Assembly: GCA_938038035.1 (NCBI GenBank) | Contig: CALHQV010000238.1 | Coordinates: 1 to 8,260, forward strand | DNA: 8,260 nucleotides | From: an uncultured Gemella sp. | Lineage (GTDB): Bacteria; Bacillota; Bacilli; Staphylococcales; Gemellaceae | Reading direction: 5' to 3' | Part shown: positions 5,263-8,260 of the stretch, in pieces | How positions within the stretch are numbered: position 1 is the stretch's first letter | Layout: each line of letters begins with the position of its first letter | Notes under the pieces: model-generated | Database searches by the model: none | What the model saw: only the letters and a program-made list of their open reading frames with translations | What the model was told of the DNA's origin: nothing | Program-made: the position numbers and the translations under genes

Positions 5263-7446
5263 TTATTCAGCTTTTTTTCTTAATCTTAATGCAACTGCTG
5301 CACTAATTAATCCGATTATTGTAGTAGACTGTGATGATGTACCTGTATTAGGTAATGTTTTAGTTTCTTTTGCAATAACTTTATTTTCTTTTGAATCTAA
5401 TAATACAGGTGCTTTCACATTTTCTTTTTCATTAGATTTAAAAGTTACTGTATTTTCTTTAGGTGGCAGATTCTCTTTATGTGTATTTTCTTTAGCTATT
5501 GTACCCACTTTAGGTTCTTCAATATTCTTATCAGTTAGAATCTCATATTTTGGATTTTCTGGTTGAATTAATGGCTCACCTTTTTTACTTTCAGTAGGTC
5601 CAGATTTTGCTTCATTTTCTAATTCTTTTAATAAAATTTCCTTAACGTTAACTTTTCCTTTTTCTATCTCATCTTTAATAATTTCTTCTATCTTACTTCT
5701 ATCTACTTCATACTTAGTAACTTTATTATCTATATTAAAATATGCTTTCTTAGCTGCTTTTAATTTCTCAGAAGTACTAGTAATAACTTCAAAATTAAGT
5801 TTATCAGTTTCTTTAAAGTCTTTTCTGTTAAGTTCAATTAACCACTCAAATACAGCTTTACCTTGTTTAGATATTACATCTATTGTTTGAACTGAAGTTG
5901 GAGCAATAACCTTACCTTGATTCAATAATTTTAACTCTGTCTGAATATTTGTTAAGTTGCTTTCATTAGGATTAAGGACTGTTTCAGTAAGTTTATAAAC
6001 CAACTTTTCTGGTGTCTTAGCTACTAATTTATGTCCTAATTCAAAATCAAATTTTTTAACTACATCTTTTGCTACATTCTCGAAAACTTTACTTAATTCC
6101 TCTAAATTATCTGGCATATAAACTTTTTTAGTTGCTAACTTCTCTAGAAGACGCTTGGCAAATTCTTTTTCTTTATTATGTCCTTCAGGAAAATTTATAA
6201 AACCAATTGGATATATATCATACTTGCCTTTAAAGCTTTCTTTCAAGTGCACCGCTGCATTAGCAAATCGTGCTGATTCTCCATGTTCTTTCTCGTTAAA
6301 TAAATTATCATCATCTTCTTCTTTACCATCGCCTGGAATTCCATCTGTCATGAATATTATTGATTTATTTGGTGCATTAGTTATAAAACTCTCATTAGCC
6401 ACTTCTAACGCAGAATAGAAATTAGTACCAATAAATGGAATTAAGCTATCAATACCCTCAAATAACTTTTGTTTATCATTAGTTGATTCTACAACAAGAC
6501 CCGCACCACCTGAAAAACCAACAAGATTAATCTTTGTATTTGAATTTTTCAATATGCTCTCTACAGTTTTCTTAGCCATCTCTTTTACTTGATCTAAGAC
6601 ATTAATCATACTTAAAGAAGTATCAATAACTAGACTAACCTCATTTTTAACTTCTGTATCTGTAATATCCGTTTTTTTATTTTCTGTTAAATCTTTCAAA
6701 TCTTGTACTATATATATTCCGTCTTTTTCAGTGATTTTATTACTATCACCTTTTCTCTTAATATCAAAAGTAGTTGTTACATATTCGTCTCCATCATTTT
6801 TCTTGAAGATTGCACCCAAAGTATATCTACCTTCATGTAATTTATCAAGGTATTCTGGTTTAAGATTTACAATTGTACTTCCCTTACTTAGATTATAATT
6901 AGATGAATCTAATGGAACTCCATTAATTTGAGCTTCTTTAAAATCCCCCAGTTCTTTTTCAATTTCAAAAACTAGACCTTCCTTAGAACCATGCTCCCAA
7001 GCTTTTATTGGTTTCTTAGAAAATACTTTATTATTTTCTTTTTCTAACTCAGATTTTTCTTGATCATCAGTTATTAAATCCCTATTATTATTTTGAGCTT
7101 CAATTCGTGATTTATTAATTAAATCAAACATGTAATCAAATCCACGATCAATAGCTGTAATTGCAGTTTTCCCTAAAGATACATTGATATCAGCATAAGC
7201 TTTCTGTGCACTTGCAGTAACAGGATTTAGTGCTCCTGAGCCTTTTCCTATTTCTAAACCTGAATTTATTCCATTCCTTAAAATATCTAATCCTTCGAAT
7301 TGTTTTTTATACTTAGGAATATTATTTATCTCTTTTTCAGTCAAAAATATTTTTCTTCCCTCAACATTACCTATTTTATCAAAATGCTTCCAGACTTCAT
7401 CCTTTAATACCTTAGAACTATTATTAATGACATTAGCTATAACCAT
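5263..7446 (-). CDS. LPXTG-anchored VWA-domain surface protein (lacks its own signal peptide)
   Basis: This 727-residue frame has, in order: a helical N-terminus; a beta-sandwich resembling an X2/Ig-like domain (about 145-232, with INGVPLDSSNYNLSKGSTIV); and a von Willebrand factor A domain (about 268-465). The VWA domain has a complete metal-ion-dependent adhesion site: DTSLS (275-279), Thr341 in GTNF and Asp368 in MTDG. Further beta-rich sequence, a stalk with repeated KEN motifs (about 645-690) and a sorting signal follow. The signal is LPNTG (698-702), a hydrophobic stretch and the RLRKKAE tail. Sortase would link it to peptidoglycan, and VWA domains of this kind usually bind host or partner proteins. 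The N-terminus (MVIANVINNSSKVLKDEVW) has no signal peptide, and the ATG has only AAGG two bases upstream, too close for efficient initiation. It overlaps the upstream LysM gene by 10 bases at an A7 run, so it is probably the downstream part of a single frameshifted or recoded gene. Confidence 0.85.
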   Translation of the reverse strand: MVIANVINNSSKVLKDEVWKHFDKIGNVEGRKIFLTEKEINNIPKYKKQFEGLDILRNGINSGLEIGKGSGALNPVTASAQKAYADINVSLGKTAITAIDRGFDYMFDLINKSRIEAQNNNRDLITDDQEKSELEKENNKVFSKKPIKAWEHGSKEGLVFEIEKELGDFKEAQINGVPLDSSNYNLSKGSTIVNLKPEYLDKLHEGRYTLGAIFKKNDGDEYVTTTFDIKRKGDSNKITEKDGIYIVQDLKDLTENKKTDITDTEVKNEVSLVIDTSLSMINVLDQVKEMAKKTVESILKNSNTKINLVGFSGGAGLVVESTNDKQKLFEGIDSLIPFIGTNFYSALEVANESFITNAPNKSIIFMTDGIPGDGKEEDDDNLFNEKEHGESARFANAAVHLKESFKGKYDIYPIGFINFPEGHNKEKEFAKRLLEKLATKKVYMPDNLEELSKVFENVAKDVVKKFDFELGHKLVAKTPEKLVYKLTETVLNPNESNLTNIQTELKLLNQGKVIAPTSVQTIDVISKQGKAVFEWLIELNRKDFKETDKLNFEVITSTSEKLKAAKKAYFNIDNKVTKYEVDRSKIEEIIKDEIEKGKVNVKEILLKELENEAKSGPTESKKGEPLIQPENPKYEILTDKNIEEPKVGTIAKENTHKENLPPKENTVTFKSNEKENVKAPVLLDSKENKVIAKETKTLPNTGTSSQSTTIIGLISAAVALRLRKKAE

Positions 7447-8063
7447 ATCCTTATTAATTTTTTTCCTTCAGTAATCGCCTTTATAGCCATGTCTCTTTCA
7501 AGGTCTACTGCAACACCTTTTACAAACTTTTCTGAACTAGAATCTGAGTCAGATATTATTTTCTCCTTTACTGCCTCAGTAGCTACAGTTATCAACGATC
7601 CTGTACCTATCCTTTTGGCAGAGGCTCCTAGTTTCCCAACAGTTAAATTATTATTATTCATGTTGTTTGCTTGTTTTATCTTATCTATTCCACTTTGTGC
7701 ATTTCCTTCACCATATGCACTTGAGGCTATCGTAAATAATGTATCCCCTGTTTTTACCACATAACTTTGTCCTGCTATAGGAGTTGAACTTACTGTTCCT
7801 GAATTTTGATTCTTATCTTTATTATTTGATGATGTACTATTTGAGATTTTTTTATCATCTGCTTTAGGTATATCATTATTTGTTGTTGATTTTGTTTCTT
7901 CTGGTACTTTTGCTGCTTTTTCTGTAGTTTGTGTTGCATTTGAAGAAGGATTACCTTTAATACCAATAGTATTACCTAATGCAGTTAAACCTACAAGAAT
8001 AAGTGGAGCTAATACAACAAAGATAACAACTAGTACAGAATTTTTTATACTTTTTTTATCCAT
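7437..8063 (-). CDS. Membrane-anchored LysM-domain protein (N-terminal part of the LysM-VWA protein)
   Basis: This 208-residue protein starts with a short basic N-terminus (MDKKSIK) and a hydrophobic segment (about 9-33, LVVIFVVLAPLILVGLTALG), either a signal peptide or a membrane anchor. No lipobox cysteine is present. A low-complexity Ser/Thr/Asn/Lys linker (about 36-98) leads to one LysM domain (about 100-161). This begins QSYVVKTGDTLFTIASSAYG, continues through IDKIKQANNM and ends GTGSLITVA, and should bind peptidoglycan or related glycans outside the cell. A helical tail (VKGVAVDLERDMAIKAITEGKK) then breaks into LIRIWL and stops. That tail continues naturally into the VWA frame after a -1 shift. 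The start at 8063 has AGGA at 8071-8074, a moderate site with seven bases of spacing, and lies 16 bases after the stop of the 59-aa gene, so the genes are co-transcribed. Confidence 0.85.
   Translation of the reverse strand: MDKKSIKNSVLVVIFVVLAPLILVGLTALGNTIGIKGNPSSNATQTTEKAAKVPEETKSTTNNDIPKADDKKISNSTSSNNKDKNQNSGTVSSTPIAGQSYVVKTGDTLFTIASSAYGEGNAQSGIDKIKQANNMNNNNLTVGKLGASAKRIGTGSLITVATEAVKEKIISDSDSSSEKFVKGVAVDLERDMAIKAITEGKKLIRIWL
7444..7470 (-). other. A7 slippery site joining the LysM and VWA frames
   Basis: On the minus strand the LysM frame reads GAA GGA AAA AAA TTA and ends at TAG (7437-7439). The A7 run (7458-7464) makes the heptamer A_AAA_AAA in the zero frame. A -1 slip gives AAA AAA ATT AAT AAG GAT ATG and enters the VWA frame four codons before its ATG, giving a fused product of 202 + 4 + 727 = 933 residues. 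An extra A (A8) in the DNA would give the same fusion. The VWA frame has a TGA (7468-7470) just before the run, so entry is possible only within this short window. Confidence 0.65.
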
Positions 8064-8079
8064 ATAAAAGTCCTACCAT

Positions 8080-8259
8080 CTATTCCGAAACTTCTTCAAA
8101 ATAGTCATGGTAATATCCACCAATTTTACCACTGTTGTCTTTTATGAATACATATTCTTCTGTTTCATTTACAACTTCATAAACTTTTCCAATTGTTAAC
8201 ATGTCACTCACTTTAAACTTCTCTGCATCAGTGTGTATAACTTTAACTTTTTTAGCCAT
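8080..8259 (-). CDS. 59-aa SH3-like small protein
   Basis: A complete small frame begins with ATG at 8259, at the window edge, so the ribosome binding site and any longer start are out of view. It begins MAKKVKVIHTDAEKFKVSDM and has closely spaced predicted strands (LTIGKVYEVVN, YVFIKDNSG, KIGGYYHDYFEEV). The pattern GKVYEVVNE...FIKDNSGKIGGYY resembles the small SH3-like barrel proteins common in Firmicutes and their phages, in which the final aromatic-rich strand closes the barrel. No signal peptide or membrane segment is visible, so it is probably cytosolic. The stop at 8080 is 16 bases before the LysM gene, suggesting one operon with the surface protein. Its role there is unknown. Confidence 0.7.
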   Translation of the reverse strand: MAKKVKVIHTDAEKFKVSDMLTIGKVYEVVNETEEYVFIKDNSGKIGGYYHDYFEEVSE

Positions 8260-8260
8260 T

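Noticed and set aside
5192..5566. Plus-strand frame of 124 codons opposite the wall-anchor region
   Set aside because: It runs through the terminator and antisense to the LPNTG sorting signal, and has no start signals of its own.
6155..6418. Plus-strand frame of 87 codons opposite the VWA domain
   Set aside because: It is a shadow frame. The metal-site motifs of the VWA domain are on the minus strand.
7489..7764. Plus-strand frame of 91 codons opposite the LysM domain
   Set aside because: It is a shadow frame opposite a clear LysM domain and has no ribosome binding site.
1..8260. CRISPR array, tRNA, rRNA
   Set aside because: I saw no regularly spaced direct repeats and no clover-leaf or rRNA-like conserved sequence on either strand.

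Overview
The window is AT-rich and has Gram-positive landmarks: strong GGAGG-type ribosome binding sites, sigma-A-like promoters, an LPNTG cell-wall sorting signal and a LysM domain. It suggests a low-GC member of the Bacilli. Gemella or a close relative is my best guess, from general impression rather than any database search.

Left block (1-1740), all on the minus strand: a TetR-family repressor, then an ABC transporter ATPase, then the first 53 codons of its partner permease. The permease breaks off near position 95, where a less AT-rich segment of unknown origin begins, so the exporter looks disabled by a recombination event. A 17-bp palindrome, ACTGACAWWWTGTCAAT, occurs once over the tetR promoter and once just before the ATPase ribosome binding site, which makes it a convincing TetR operator pair.

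Middle block (1740-3680), minus strand: a compact ABC-F protein of the Vga/Msr antibiotic-resistance type. Ahead of it lie a sigma-A-like promoter and a possible 5-codon leader peptide. Behind it are a 31-aa single-pass membrane peptide with a good ribosome binding site, an intergenic stretch with a TTTAGGCG repeat cluster, and a terminator.

Plus-strand operon (3745-5258): an M20-family metallo-amidohydrolase followed two bases later by a 93-aa protein that is only an M20 lid (dimerisation) domain. The large protein keeps all metal and catalytic residues, but its own lid has lost the GGHGA and AFNVI segments. The small protein carries exactly those two segments. I infer a split, two-subunit M20 enzyme; this is the most interesting feature of the window.

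Right block (5227-8259), minus strand: a 59-aa SH3-like protein, a membrane-anchored LysM protein, and a 727-aa VWA protein with an LPNTG anchor but no signal peptide and no good ribosome binding site. The last two overlap at an A7 run that forms an A_AAA_AAA slippery heptamer in the LysM frame. A -1 shift there, or one extra A, would join them into a single 933-aa surface protein with secretion signal, LysM, VWA and wall anchor. A bidirectional hairpin terminator closes both this operon and the convergent M20 operon.
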